Of a DNA stretch of 64,000 nucleotides, positions 17,286-25,908 are shown in pieces. The stretch comes from Vibrio mediterranei (lineage in GTDB: Bacteria > Pseudomonadota > Gammaproteobacteria > Enterobacterales > Vibrionaceae). The translations under genes were made by a program, and so were the position numbers. The first letter of the stretch is position 1; each line of letters starts with the position of its first letter. The notes below the pieces were generated by a model. That model saw nothing but the letters and a program-made list of their open reading frames with translations. It ran no database searches and was not told where the DNA came from. The DNA is taken from the NCBI RefSeq assembly GCF_900088415.1, contig NZ_FLLQ01000004.1, positions 62,001 to 126,000 on the forward strand. The letters run 5' to 3'.

Positions 17286-18119
17286 ATGAAACCGTTCATT
17301 GTTTTGGTGACAGTTTTAACGCTGTCATCAACCAGCTTTGCTCAGGATTCAATCTTCCCAATTTGGGGAGAGCAAGCGGCGCAGCGTGGCTACACGCTAC
17401 CAAAGCCCTATGGCTTGTCGCTCTCTTATATGGACATAAGTAACCCAGTCACTATCGATAACATCAATCTGGCTGGTGGGATTGGCGATATCATTGATAT
17501 AGAAGCGAAACAGGCGCAGTTTGAAGGCTCTAATGTCACCCTACGTGGCGATGTTTGGTTACTGCCTTTTATGAATGTGTATGGAATTTTGGGGTATACA
17601 CAAGCGCAAAGTACCGCAGAAATTGATTCTATCTCCATAATCGGTATTCCTATTCCTGTAGAAGATGCCAAGTTCACTCTGGATATGAGTGGTATTACTT
17701 ATGGCGTTGGTACTACGGTTGTTGGTGGTATCAATAATTGGTTTGCACTACTGGATTTGAATTACACCTATACCGACATTGATGCTATTGATGGCAGTAT
17801 TAAGACGTTTGTTGCTGCGCCGAGAGTAGGACATCGCTGGCAATATACAGGAGGACGAGAACTCAGAGTGTTTGTCGGTGCCATGTATCAAGATGTTCAG
17901 CAACATCTCTCTGGAGATATCAAAGCACTCGGGCTGGACTTGGGTGACATGAACTTTTTAATCGACGATACACGATTTGAGGTCAGCCAACGAAGCGAAC
18001 AAAAATGGAATGCACTGGCGGGCTTTCAATACTCGCTCAACCGTGATTGGGATATATTGGCAGAAGCTGGGTTTGGCCAACGTAAATCCGCCTTTGTATC
18101 TTTGGGGAGACGTTTTTGA
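17286..18119 (+). CDS. Outer-membrane beta-barrel-like protein coupled to a patatin gene
   Basis: A 277-aa protein with a signal peptide (about residues 1-19, cleaved after SFA). The mature part is rich in alternating strands (GLSLSYMDIS, NVYGILGYTQAQS, WFALLDLNYTYTD, LRVFVGAMYQD) and ends FVSLGRRF, like a porin-type barrel. Its stop codon overlaps the start of the patatin-like lipoprotein gene (TGATG), so the two proteins are probably made together. I do not recognise a named family. The coupling suggests it anchors, exports or protects the lipase, but that is inference. Confidence 0.72.
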   Translation: MKPFIVLVTVLTLSSTSFAQDSIFPIWGEQAAQRGYTLPKPYGLSLSYMDISNPVTIDNINLAGGIGDIIDIEAKQAQFEGSNVTLRGDVWLLPFMNVYGILGYTQAQSTAEIDSISIIGIPIPVEDAKFTLDMSGITYGVGTTVVGGINNWFALLDLNYTYTDIDAIDGSIKTFVAAPRVGHRWQYTGGRELRVFVGAMYQDVQQHLSGDIKALGLDLGDMNFLIDDTRFEVSQRSEQKWNALAGFQYSLNRDWDILAEAGFGQRKSAFVSLGRRF

Positions 18120-19474
18120 TGAAACTCAGACTGCTTCTCTTAACTGGGTGCTGCACATTGCTGACGGCCTGTGCGCCTAGTATGCAAAGAAATGCGCTCA
18201 CACCTGATATGGCGGTTGCTGATGAGGCGATGTTTGATCCCAGTATTCGTACTTGGGGGGACTTAACTCATAATTATGATATCGGGCAGCAGGGAGCGCA
18301 TTTGCTCCATACACAGCTAGACAAAAGCCTCTTGAATGATATGGGGAATCAAACCAAATCCATAGATCATTTGAGTATCTCTGGTGGTGGTGCAGAAGGC
18401 GCCTATGGTGCGGGTTTACTCAACGGATTATCTGATAGTGGACAGCGACCAGAATACCGCTTGGTGACAGGCATTAGTACTGGAGCGATCATCGGTTTGT
18501 ATGCATTTTTGGGGCAAGACTTTGATCCGGCACTGAGAGAACTGTATACCCAAACATCGGACGAAGACATCTACAATAAGAGAGGTTTGTGGGCTCTCAC
18601 TCACAGCCCATCTCTCATTGATACCACGCCGTTTGAACAGATGGTGAGAGCATTTATAGATCAAGATGTGTTAGATAAGGTAAGAGAGCAACATCTGCGA
18701 GGACGATTGTTTTTGGTTAAAACAACTCACTTGGATGCTCAGCGCTCAGTCATCTGGAATATGGGGGAAATCGCCTTACATCCGGGAGATAAATCCATAG
18801 AACTGTTTCAGGATGTCATCATTGCTTCAGCGGCCATACCCGGTGTCTTTAACCCAGTGTTACTTTCGGTAAATATTGATGGTGTTAAATATGACGAGAT
18901 GCATGTTGATGGCGGCGTAGTGTCCCAAGTATTTTTTCTGCCTGATTATTTTGATGCCTCAGAGGCTGTCGATAATACTCGAGAACTGATTGAACGACTT
19001 GAACTCACAGAAGAGACGCATATCAACAGTCACGTATGGGTTATCAGTAACACGCGCTTGGGTGCGAAGTGGAGTGAAACGACGCCTTCGTTCATGGGTA
19101 TCATGGGACGTTCGATACAAACTATGATCAAATATCAACGACGCAACAATATTGCCCAAATCTATCGTCAAGCTCAGGAAACGGAGAGCGAGTTTCGCCA
19201 TAGTTACCTGCCACATTTAATCCCCGAGGCCCAAACGGATGAACCATTTAACGCGGGCTATATGCAGTATCTGTATTGCTACGGCTATCTTAGAGGGTTT
19301 GACTATCAGCACTGGGAAGATACCCCACCTGACTATTGGCAGATACAAAATGAAGCTAAAGGCCCCTCTGCATCGCATCAAGTCGTTAAACACATTGAGA
19401 AGTTTGATTGGGATATACTAGAGCTGGGTTTACATGAGAAAATGGTTCAATGCTTGGCGAATCTGAAGAGCTGA
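18119..19474 (+). CDS. Patatin-like phospholipase lipoprotein
   Basis: A 451-aa predicted lipoprotein with lipobox LLTAC (lipidated Cys18). The patatin domain shows the oxyanion motif GGGAEGAYGAG (from about residue 89), the nucleophile elbow GISTG (Ser120) and the catalytic Asp264 in DGG. Such enzymes hydrolyse acyl esters of phospholipids. The ATG at 18119 is chosen because GGGGAG precedes it at about 10 bases and it overlaps the preceding stop. The residues after Cys18 (APS) are not the Asp+2 inner-membrane signal, so outer-membrane location is likely. It forms a two-gene unit with the preceding barrel gene. Confidence 0.88.
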   Translation: MKLRLLLLTGCCTLLTACAPSMQRNALTPDMAVADEAMFDPSIRTWGDLTHNYDIGQQGAHLLHTQLDKSLLNDMGNQTKSIDHLSISGGGAEGAYGAGLLNGLSDSGQRPEYRLVTGISTGAIIGLYAFLGQDFDPALRELYTQTSDEDIYNKRGLWALTHSPSLIDTTPFEQMVRAFIDQDVLDKVREQHLRGRLFLVKTTHLDAQRSVIWNMGEIALHPGDKSIELFQDVIIASAAIPGVFNPVLLSVNIDGVKYDEMHVDGGVVSQVFFLPDYFDASEAVDNTRELIERLELTEETHINSHVWVISNTRLGAKWSETTPSFMGIMGRSIQTMIKYQRRNNIAQIYRQAQETESEFRHSYLPHLIPEAQTDEPFNAGYMQYLYCYGYLRGFDYQHWEDTPPDYWQIQNEAKGPSASHQVVKHIEKFDWDILELGLHEKMVQCLANLKS

Positions 19475-19580
19475 CAGCCGTGGGGACTGCCACATTTATA
19501 GTTTAAGATTTGTCATTAGACAAACCTAACTCATTAAGATTAAAAATAAACTTTGTTCGCTCAACTACGGAAAAATCAAA

Positions 19581-19610
19581 AAAAAAGACCTAAACCTAGG
19601 TCTTTTTTCT
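19581..19610. terminator. Bidirectional terminator between the patatin gene and rluB
   Basis: AAAAAAGACCTA pairs with TAGGTCTTTTTT around loop AACC. A-runs and T-runs on both sides serve both convergent genes. Confidence 0.92.
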
Positions 19611-19635
19611 ATAATATATCAAACAATACACCTAA

Positions 19636-20568
19636 TTAACGTCTTGTTTTTGAACGAGCGCTTTGCTCGCCAGCAGACTTTTTGTTGCGACGTTGCTGGT
19701 TGCTGCGACCTTTAGGTGCGTTAGCACGCTCTTCATGACGGCGTACCGCACGACGAATTTTCTGGCTACGAGAACGTTCACGTTGACGTGACGTGTTCTG
19801 GCTAAGGTCTAGCATGGTTTCTTTTTCAGGACGTAATTCAACAAGCTCACGAAGATAGTTCACTTCTTTCAGTGTCAGCTCCATCCATCCGCCACGTGGC
19901 AGTTTCTTATCTAGATAGATGTCACCATAGCGAACACGTTTCAGGCGGCTAACTGTCGTTTCTTGTGATTCCCAAAGGCGGCGAACTTCACGGTTACGAC
20001 CTTCGTTGATAACTACGTAGAAAGTATGGTTCATACCTTCACCACCGGCATAAACTACATCTTCGAAACGAGCCATACCGTCTTCAAGTTCTACGCCGTT
20101 CACCACATTGCGAACTTTCTTCTCGTTAATTTCACCAAATACACGTACCAAGTACTCACGTTCAACTTGGCGGCTTGGGTGCATTAGACGGTTTGCTAGC
20201 TCACCATCAGTAGTGAAAAGAAGTAGACCTGATGTGTTGGCATCAAGACGACCAACAGAAATCCAGCGCGAACCACGGATCTTAGGTAGGCGATCAAATA
20301 CTGTGCGACGACCCTCAGGATCGTGACGAGTACACAACTCACCTTCCGGCTTATAATAGGCCAGCACTCGACAAACCACTTCTTCTTGTGCTTTGGCAGA
20401 AACAGTATGACCATCAATACGGATAACCGCATTTTCGTCTTCTAGACGTTCACCCAGTCTTGCTACCTGACCATTAACACTCACGCGCCCAGATTTAATT
20501 AGGGCTTCAAGTTCACGGCGTGAACCATGGCCTGCGCGAGCAAGCACCTTTTGTAATTTTTCGCTCAT
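19636..20568 (-). CDS. rluB: 23S rRNA pseudouridine(2605) synthase RluB
   Basis: A 310-aa enzyme that converts U2605 of 23S rRNA to pseudouridine. An N-terminal S4 RNA-binding domain (about residues 3-50, [20 protein letters not shown]) precedes the RsuA/RluB/E/F catalytic domain. The catalytic aspartate is Asp109 in GRLDANTSG. The C-terminal 60 residues are very basic and low in complexity ([20 protein letters not shown]), as is usual for RluB. The order rluB-yciO-rnm facing trp is the same as in enterobacteria. The gap to yciO carries two inverted repeats (stems near 20610-20643 and 20673-20696) without good T-runs. Confidence 0.94.
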   Translation of the reverse strand: MSEKLQKVLARAGHGSRRELEALIKSGRVSVNGQVARLGERLEDENAVIRIDGHTVSAKAQEEVVCRVLAYYKPEGELCTRHDPEGRRTVFDRLPKIRGSRWISVGRLDANTSGLLLFTTDGELANRLMHPSRQVEREYLVRVFGEINEKKVRNVVNGVELEDGMARFEDVVYAGGEGMNHTFYVVINEGRNREVRRLWESQETTVSRLKRVRYGDIYLDKKLPRGGWMELTLKEVNYLRELVELRPEKETMLDLSQNTSRQRERSRSQKIRRAVRRHEERANAPKGRSNQQRRNKKSAGEQSARSKTRR

Positions 20569-20707
20569 TTACCTACCTATAATGTCGTCTTCACAGACGT
20601 CGAAACCAGATAATGCGACCTTAAAAATCGCGGTCGCACATTATTGCAAAGAATTATGTTAGACGCACCAAGTTTCTTACCTTTATTAGTAAGAAAACAT
20701 TGACCTA

Positions 20708-21328
20708 TTATTGGAATGGCGTTGGGTCACCAGCCCCGGTTCTTAGGACCTTCGCGTCATCATCACTGAAGTCGATTACTGTGGTTGGTTGTTCACCCAA
20801 ATAACCACCATTCAATATACAGTCAACTGCATGTTCCAGTTGGTCGCGAATCTCTTCTGGATCCGATTCTGTCACTTCGTTGCCCGGTAAAATCAATGAC
20901 GTTGACATTAAAGGCTCGCCTAAAGCTTCTAACAGATCCAAAGCGATTTGGTTGTCAGGAACACGAATACCTATTGTCTTACGTTTAGGATTCATCAAAC
21001 GACGAGGAACTTCTTTAGTCCCTTTAAAAATAAAAGTATAAGGGCCAGGAGTATTGTTCTTCAACAAACGGAAAGCGGTGTTGTCTACTCGAGCATAGAG
21101 AGATAGCTCAGACAAATCTCGACATAGTAACGTGAAGTTGTGTTTGTCATCTAAACGACGAATTTGACAGATACGCTCTAGCGCCTGTTTGTTCTCAAGC
21201 TGACACCCCAATGCATAACCAGAATCGGTTGGATAAATAATCACACCACCATTTCGAACAATGGCAACAGCCTGATTGATCAAGCGTGCTTGTGGGTTTT
21301 CTGGGTGTACATAAAAAAATTGACTCAT
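20708..21328 (-). CDS. yciO: YciO, Sua5/YrdC/YciO-family protein
   Basis: A 206-aa member of the YrdC/Sua5 fold family, in which related enzymes make threonylcarbamoyl-AMP for tRNA t6A. The opening segment GGVIIYPTDSGYALGCQ and the KRKTIGIRVPDN motif are typical. YciO proteins differ from the essential TsaC, and their own role is less clear. Genes rluB and rnm lie on either side on the same strand. Confidence 0.92.
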   Translation of the reverse strand: MSQFFYVHPENPQARLINQAVAIVRNGGVIIYPTDSGYALGCQLENKQALERICQIRRLDDKHNFTLLCRDLSELSLYARVDNTAFRLLKNNTPGPYTFIFKGTKEVPRRLMNPKRKTIGIRVPDNQIALDLLEALGEPLMSTSLILPGNEVTESDPEEIRDQLEHAVDCILNGGYLGEQPTTVIDFSDDDAKVLRTGAGDPTPFQ

Positions 21329-21399
21329 TGTTATTCCTTCAAGCTTTTAGGATGCTCTCGGTACAACCTTCCATGTTGTTCGACTTCAAGAGCGATCTC

Positions 21400-22293
21400 T
21401 TAACTACTGCGTGCAGCATCCCCACTATCTAGTGTAGCGTTGTCCAGAGAGGTTGCTGTCTTTAATGATAATTGGTCCCATACTGGTTCTACTCCAGATG
21501 GAAGCCATAAATTCCTGCCTAACTCCATCCAAGGTGACGGGTAATGGAAATCCGACCCTTGTGAAGCTAATAGATTGTATTGTATCGCATAATCGGCAAG
21601 GTTGCGTCTTTCTTGAAGACTTTGTTGTGGCTGTGCTACTTCCATTGCATCACCGTTAGCCTCACAAAATGCAGCGAGCAGTCGCTTGAGCCACTTTGCG
21701 GTCAATTGGTAGCGCCCTGGATGAGCGAGAACTGCCACTCCTCCCGCACTATGAATCGCCGCAACAGCTTCTTGCATTGAACACCAGTTGGGCGGCACAT
21801 AACCGGTATTATTGCGCGTCATATATTTCTTAAACACTTGTTGCATGGTTTTAGCATAGCCATTATCCACCAACCACTTTGCAAAGTGTGCTCGAGTGAT
21901 TGGGGCATCTCCCGCGATAAGCTTTACTTCTTCGAGAACACCTTCACGAGTAGCCTTTTCTAACCTATGTGCAATGAGTTCGGAGCGCTCAACACGTCTT
22001 GCTTGCTGAGCTTCAATAAGCGCTAACAGTTCAGGAGAATCAAGTGACACACCCAGCCCCACAATATGAATGTCTTTGTTCTGCCAGACGGTCGAGATTT
22101 CGATGCCATTAACCAACTCAATCGGCAGTGATTTTTGCTCAATAAGTTCAAGCGCTTCGGGAATCGCATCCAAAGTATCATGATCAGTAATGGCAAGAAC
22201 CTTGACATCAAAGCCAATTGCTCTGTCTAAAAGTTCGGCAACCGATAGTCGGCCATCTGAGGCTGTGGTATGGCTATGTAAATCTATCTTCAT
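21400..22293 (-). CDS. rnm: RNase AM (Rnm/YciV), PHP-domain 5'-3' exoribonuclease
   Basis: A 297-aa PHP-family metal enzyme. The N-terminal [11 protein letters not shown] carries the first metal ligands, followed by [15 protein letters not shown] and the C-terminal GSDFH. E. coli YciV/RNase AM trims 5' ends of 5S, 16S and 23S rRNA and degrades short RNA and 3',5'-bisphosphates. The gene starts only 17 bases from the -35 box of the trp promoter and is divergent from it, so its own promoter must overlap the trp control region. Confidence 0.92.
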   Translation of the reverse strand: MKIDLHSHTTASDGRLSVAELLDRAIGFDVKVLAITDHDTLDAIPEALELIEQKSLPIELVNGIEISTVWQNKDIHIVGLGVSLDSPELLALIEAQQARRVERSELIAHRLEKATREGVLEEVKLIAGDAPITRAHFAKWLVDNGYAKTMQQVFKKYMTRNNTGYVPPNWCSMQEAVAAIHSAGGVAVLAHPGRYQLTAKWLKRLLAAFCEANGDAMEVAQPQQSLQERRNLADYAIQYNLLASQGSDFHYPSPWMELGRNLWLPSGVEPVWDQLSLKTATSLDNATLDSGDAARSS

Positions 22294-22309
22294 TTTTTCA
22301 CAATTTCGG

Positions 22310-22338
22310 TTGACTTTCGCACTGTGAACTAGTTAACT
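22310..22338 (+). promoter_or_regulatory. trp operon promoter
   Basis: The -35 box is TTGACT (22310-22315) and the -10 box is TTAACT (22333-22338), with a 17-base spacer. The -10 hexamer and its overlap with the operator match the known E. coli trp promoter. Confidence 0.88.
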
Positions 22339-22351
22339 AGTTAACTAGTAC
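22327..22351. promoter_or_regulatory. TrpR operator with three CTAG half-sites
   Basis: CTAG occurs at 22329-22332, 22337-22340 and 22345-22348, exactly 8 bases apart. Each neighbouring pair makes an ACTAGTTAACTAGT operator like that of E. coli trp, and the flank ACTAGTACGCA is identical to the E. coli one as I recall it. It overlaps the -10 box, so bound TrpR would block RNA polymerase. Three half-sites could hold two TrpR dimers side by side. Confidence 0.88.
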
Positions 22352-22379
22352 GCAGATACATTATTTGAGTTAAGCACGT

Positions 22380-22490
22380 ATGTTACTAGATATTCATACA
22401 ATCAAAAAACCTTTAAACCGTACGGTTAATTCTCTACAAGGTTGGTGGCGCACTTGGACACAATCCGAGTGGGCTTTTTTGCGTGCATAA
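22380..22490 (+). CDS. trpL: trp leader peptide
   Basis: A 36-residue leader peptide rich in tryptophan near its end: GWWRTWTQSEW has four Trp within 11 residues. When charged tRNA-Trp is scarce, the ribosome stalls at these codons and the antiterminator forms. The first two Trp codons are adjacent. The ribosome site is weak (GAG about 10 bases upstream). The coding region runs through attenuator segments 1 and 2, and the stop lies 20 bases before segment 3. Confidence 0.9.
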   Translation: MLLDIHTIKKPLNRTVNSLQGWWRTWTQSEWAFLRA

Positions 22491-22538
22491 TCAAAACCTA
22501 ATTTGATTAAAGCCCACTCAAACGAGTGGGCTTTTTTG
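22451..22538 (+). promoter_or_regulatory. trp attenuator (segments 1-4)
   Basis: Segment 1 (CACTTGG, 22451-22457) can pair with CCGAGTG of segment 2 (22465-22471). Segment 2 (GAGTGGGCTTTTTTG, 22467-22481) and segment 4 (22524-22538) have the same 15 bases, so segment 3 (AGCCCACTC, 22511-22519) can pair equally well with either. Pairing 2:3 is the antiterminator; pairing 3:4 is the terminator. Confidence 0.92.
22511..22537 (+). terminator. trp attenuator terminator (3:4 hairpin)
   Basis: AGCCCACTC pairs with GAGTGGGCT around loop AAAC and is followed by a T-run. It ends transcription before trpE when tryptophan is plentiful. Confidence 0.93.
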
Positions 22539-22665
22539 TTTTTCGATTTAACTGATTAATTAAGCAACAAATTGAACCTATTCAACGTTGGGCAAACGTT
22601 TTAATTATGCGAGTATGTATCAAGATTGTTGCAAAAGCAGATTCAAAGAATTTAGAGGAGGTTTT

Positions 22666-24231
22666 GTGAACAAAGCCATTACCATCAAAAAGCAAGGTCG
22701 TTTGGAAGTACTGTCATTGCAAGTACCTTATACCCAAGATCCGACTCGACTGTTTCATACGCTATGTGAAAACAAAACAGACAGTCTGTTGCTTGAGTCT
22801 GCTGAGATTGACTCTAAACAAGATCTCCAAAGTCTGCTTATCGTTGATTCAGCGGTAAGAATTGTTTGTGAAGGTCACAAAGTTCGCTACGAAGCCTTAA
22901 CCACAAACGGCGTTAACTTACTCAATATCATTGCTCAGAATCTTGCTGAAGGCATTGAATTTACCCTACAAGAACGTGAGTTGGTCGTTCAGTTTGAGAT
23001 GCCTGATGATACGCTTGACGAAGATTCTAGACTTCGTGAAGCCTCTTCTTTTGATGCACTTCGTCTTGTACAACACAGTTTCGACCTGACAGGCCAAGAT
23101 AAAAATGCATTATTTATGGGTGGGCTTTTCGCTTATGACATCGTTGCCAACTTCGAACCACTAGGTGATGCTAAACAATCAAACCAATGTCCAGACTTCG
23201 TATTTTACGTTGCAGAGAGTCTACTTGTTGTTGACCACCAAAAAGAATCCTGCGACTTGCATACAACGTTGTTCAATCATGATGAAGATGAATTAGCTCG
23301 TATCCGAGGAAGGATTCTACAAATCAGTCAGCAATGCGATGACCTAAAACTTGTTCCAGAGGCGAAGAAAGTTGAAGGTATCGAAGAGAGCGTCAGTATC
23401 TCTGATGAAGATTTCTGCCAGATAGTAAGAGATTTAAAAGAGTACGTCGTTCGTGGAGACATTTTCCAAGTCGTTCCATCACGCCGTTTCACTCTGCCAT
23501 GCCCTTCTCCGCTTGCAGCATACAAAGAGCTGAAGCAAAGCAACCCAAGTCCATACATGTTCTACATGCAGGACGAATTATTCACCCTATTCGGAGCATC
23601 ACCAGAAAGCGCACTCAAGTACGGTTCTGACTCCAATCAAATTGAAATTTACCCTATTGCTGGCACACGACGTCGCGGTAAAAACGCCGATGGCTCCATC
23701 AACAAAGATCTAGACAGCCGCATTGAACTGGAACTGCGTAGTGATATGAAAGAGAACGCTGAGCACATGATGCTGGTCGACTTAGCTCGTAACGATGTTG
23801 CACGTATCGCAGAACCCGGCACTAGGCATGTCGCCGATCTGCTTCAAACCGACCGTTATAGTCACGTCATGCATTTGGTGTCCCGTGTTGTTGGTCAGCT
23901 CCGTGGTGATCTTGATGCCCTACATGGCTATCAAGCATGTATGAACATGGGAACACTTACAGGCGCACCAAAGATTCGTGCGATGCAGCTCATTCGTCAA
24001 TTTGAAGGACAAACACGTGGTAGCTATGGTGGAGCAGTTGGTTACATGAATGGTGCTGGTGATCTTGATACGTGTATCGTAATCCGCTCTGCCTATGTGG
24101 AGGATGGTGTTGCTCAGGTTCAAGCCGGCGCAGGTGTTGTATTTGATTCCGACCCGCAGTCTGAGGCAGACGAAACACGAGGCAAAGCACAAGCTGTTAT
24201 TTCTGCAATTAAAACGGCGCACAAGGGGTAA
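22666..24231 (+). CDS. trpE: Anthranilate synthase component I TrpE
   Basis: A 521-aa chorismate-binding enzyme that makes anthranilate with TrpG, the first step of tryptophan synthesis. The N-terminal LLLESAE segment belongs to the tryptophan feedback site. The C-terminal chorismate domain shows PSPYMFYMQ, IAGTRRRG and GAPKIRAMQLI. The start is GTG at 22666, next to AGAGGAGG (22654-22661); the reading frame is open back to a TTG at 22588 but with no ribosome site. A GCAAACGTTT core, like a PurR half-box, lies at 22592-22601 between the attenuator and the start. Confidence 0.96.
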   Translation: MNKAITIKKQGRLEVLSLQVPYTQDPTRLFHTLCENKTDSLLLESAEIDSKQDLQSLLIVDSAVRIVCEGHKVRYEALTTNGVNLLNIIAQNLAEGIEFTLQERELVVQFEMPDDTLDEDSRLREASSFDALRLVQHSFDLTGQDKNALFMGGLFAYDIVANFEPLGDAKQSNQCPDFVFYVAESLLVVDHQKESCDLHTTLFNHDEDELARIRGRILQISQQCDDLKLVPEAKKVEGIEESVSISDEDFCQIVRDLKEYVVRGDIFQVVPSRRFTLPCPSPLAAYKELKQSNPSPYMFYMQDELFTLFGASPESALKYGSDSNQIEIYPIAGTRRRGKNADGSINKDLDSRIELELRSDMKENAEHMMLVDLARNDVARIAEPGTRHVADLLQTDRYSHVMHLVSRVVGQLRGDLDALHGYQACMNMGTLTGAPKIRAMQLIRQFEGQTRGSYGGAVGYMNGAGDLDTCIVIRSAYVEDGVAQVQAGAGVVFDSDPQSEADETRGKAQAVISAIKTAHKG

Positions 24232-24236
24232 TCACG

Positions 24237-24842
24237 ATGTCTACTACTATTTCAAGCAAAGCCAACATTGTGTTTGTCGACAACTTCGATTCATTTACCT
24301 ACAACCTTGTCGACCAATTCCGTAGTTTAGGCCACAACGTAAAAATCTACCGTAATCATATCGCCGCTGACGTCATAGCTAACGCGGTGCTTGAATTGGA
24401 CAATCCGGTGGTTGTACTTTCTCCTGGCCCAGGCGCGCCAGCAGATGCGGGTTGCATGCCAGAACTCATCAAAACACTGCGTGGCAAAGTCCCCATGATC
24501 GGTATTTGTCTAGGTCACCAAGCGATTGTAGAAGCTTACGGTGGTGTTGTAGCTGGTGCTGGAGAAATCATTCACGGCAAAGTCTCGATGATGGCTCACG
24601 ATAACCACAGCATTTATCAAGGACTGCCGTCACCAATGGCCATCGCACGTTATCACTCCTTGGTCGCAACAACAGTACCTGACAGCTTAAATATCACTGC
24701 AGAGGTCGATGGTTTGGTTATGTCTGTAGCGCATGAACAAGACCGCGTCTGCGGTTTTCAGTATCACCCAGAGTCGATCATGACGACGTATGGTGCAACG
24801 CTGTTAAGTAACGCTATTGCGTGGGCAACGAAACAGCTTTAA
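24237..24842 (+). CDS. trpG: Anthranilate synthase component II TrpG (glutamine amidotransferase)
   Basis: A 201-aa class I amidotransferase that feeds ammonia from glutamine to TrpE. The catalytic cysteine is Cys91 in GICLGHQA, and the His-Glu pair is in YHPESIMT. The oxyanion motif is SPGPGAP. The protein ends after the amidotransferase domain; TrpG and TrpD are separate genes, unlike the E. coli TrpGD fusion. It starts 5 bases after trpE. Confidence 0.95.
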   Translation: MSTTISSKANIVFVDNFDSFTYNLVDQFRSLGHNVKIYRNHIAADVIANAVLELDNPVVVLSPGPGAPADAGCMPELIKTLRGKVPMIGICLGHQAIVEAYGGVVAGAGEIIHGKVSMMAHDNHSIYQGLPSPMAIARYHSLVATTVPDSLNITAEVDGLVMSVAHEQDRVCGFQYHPESIMTTYGATLLSNAIAWATKQL

Positions 24843-24881
24843 TCATTCAAACAACTGAAACAAATTCAAGGAATCGTAATC

Positions 24882-25880
24882 ATGGAAACTATTATTAATA
24901 AACTTTACGACCAACAAGACCTGTCTCAACAAGAGAGCCAGCAGTTGTTTGACACTATCATTAAAGGGGAACTTGACCCTATTTTGATGTCTGCCGCGTT
25001 GACCGCTCTGAAAATCAAAGGTGAAACCCCAGAGGAGATCGCTGGTGCAGCCAAAGCGCTATTAGCCAATGCCAACCCCTTTCCCCGTCCTGACTATGAC
25101 TTCGCGGATATCGTGGGTACTGGCGGCGATGGAGCCAACACTATCAACATTTCCACAACCGCGGCATTTGTTGCCGCAGCTTGTGGTCTAAAAATAGCGA
25201 AGCATGGTAACCGCGGTGTGTCGAGCAAATCTGGTTCTTCTGACCTGCTCGACTCTTTTGGTATCAACCTAGCGATGTCTGCCGAGGACACACGCAAAGC
25301 CGTTGATGATATTGGTGTTGCGTTCCTATTTGCACCGCAATATCACGGTGGTGTTCGTCATGCAATGCCAGTTCGCCAAACCATGAAAACTCGTACTATC
25401 TTCAATATTTTGGGTCCACTGATTAACCCAGCAAGACCAAACATCGAATTGATGGGCGTTTATGACGCGAAACTGGTTCGTCCTATCGCAGAAACCATGC
25501 TACAAATGGGGATGAAACGTGCAGCTGTAGTACACGGTAGCGGTCTAGACGAAGTAGCAATTCATGGCGAAACGCTAGTAGCAGAAATCAAAGACGGGAA
25601 AATTACCGAGTACACGTTAACACCAGAAGATTTCGGCTTAGATTCTCATCCACTTGAGGCTATCAAAGGTGGTGAGCCAGAAGAAAACCGCGCAATCATC
25701 ACCAATATGTTGACCGGAAAAGGGACTGACGCTCAACTTGGCGCCGTTGCTGTCAACGTTGCATTATTGATGAAACTGTTTGGGCATGACGACCTTAAGT
25801 CCAATGCTCAACAAGCGATAGACGCAATGAATTCAGGTAAAGCGTATCAACTCGTCCAGCAACTCGCTGAGCGCGGATAA
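24882..25880 (+). CDS. trpD: Anthranilate phosphoribosyltransferase TrpD
   Basis: A 332-aa enzyme that joins anthranilate to phosphoribosyl pyrophosphate. The PRPP-binding GTGGDG motif is in DIVGTGGDGANTINIST (about residues 78-95), followed by KHGNRGVSSKSGS, which binds anthranilate and PRPP. The length is typical for a stand-alone TrpD. It is third structural gene of the operon, after a 39-base gap with its own ribosome site (AAGGA). Confidence 0.96.
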   Translation: METIINKLYDQQDLSQQESQQLFDTIIKGELDPILMSAALTALKIKGETPEEIAGAAKALLANANPFPRPDYDFADIVGTGGDGANTINISTTAAFVAAACGLKIAKHGNRGVSSKSGSSDLLDSFGINLAMSAEDTRKAVDDIGVAFLFAPQYHGGVRHAMPVRQTMKTRTIFNILGPLINPARPNIELMGVYDAKLVRPIAETMLQMGMKRAAVVHGSGLDEVAIHGETLVAEIKDGKITEYTLTPEDFGLDSHPLEAIKGGEPEENRAIITNMLTGKGTDAQLGAVAVNVALLMKLFGHDDLKSNAQQAIDAMNSGKAYQLVQQLAERG

Positions 25881-25908
25881 ACCATCGACGACAACATAGG
25901 AAAAGAAA

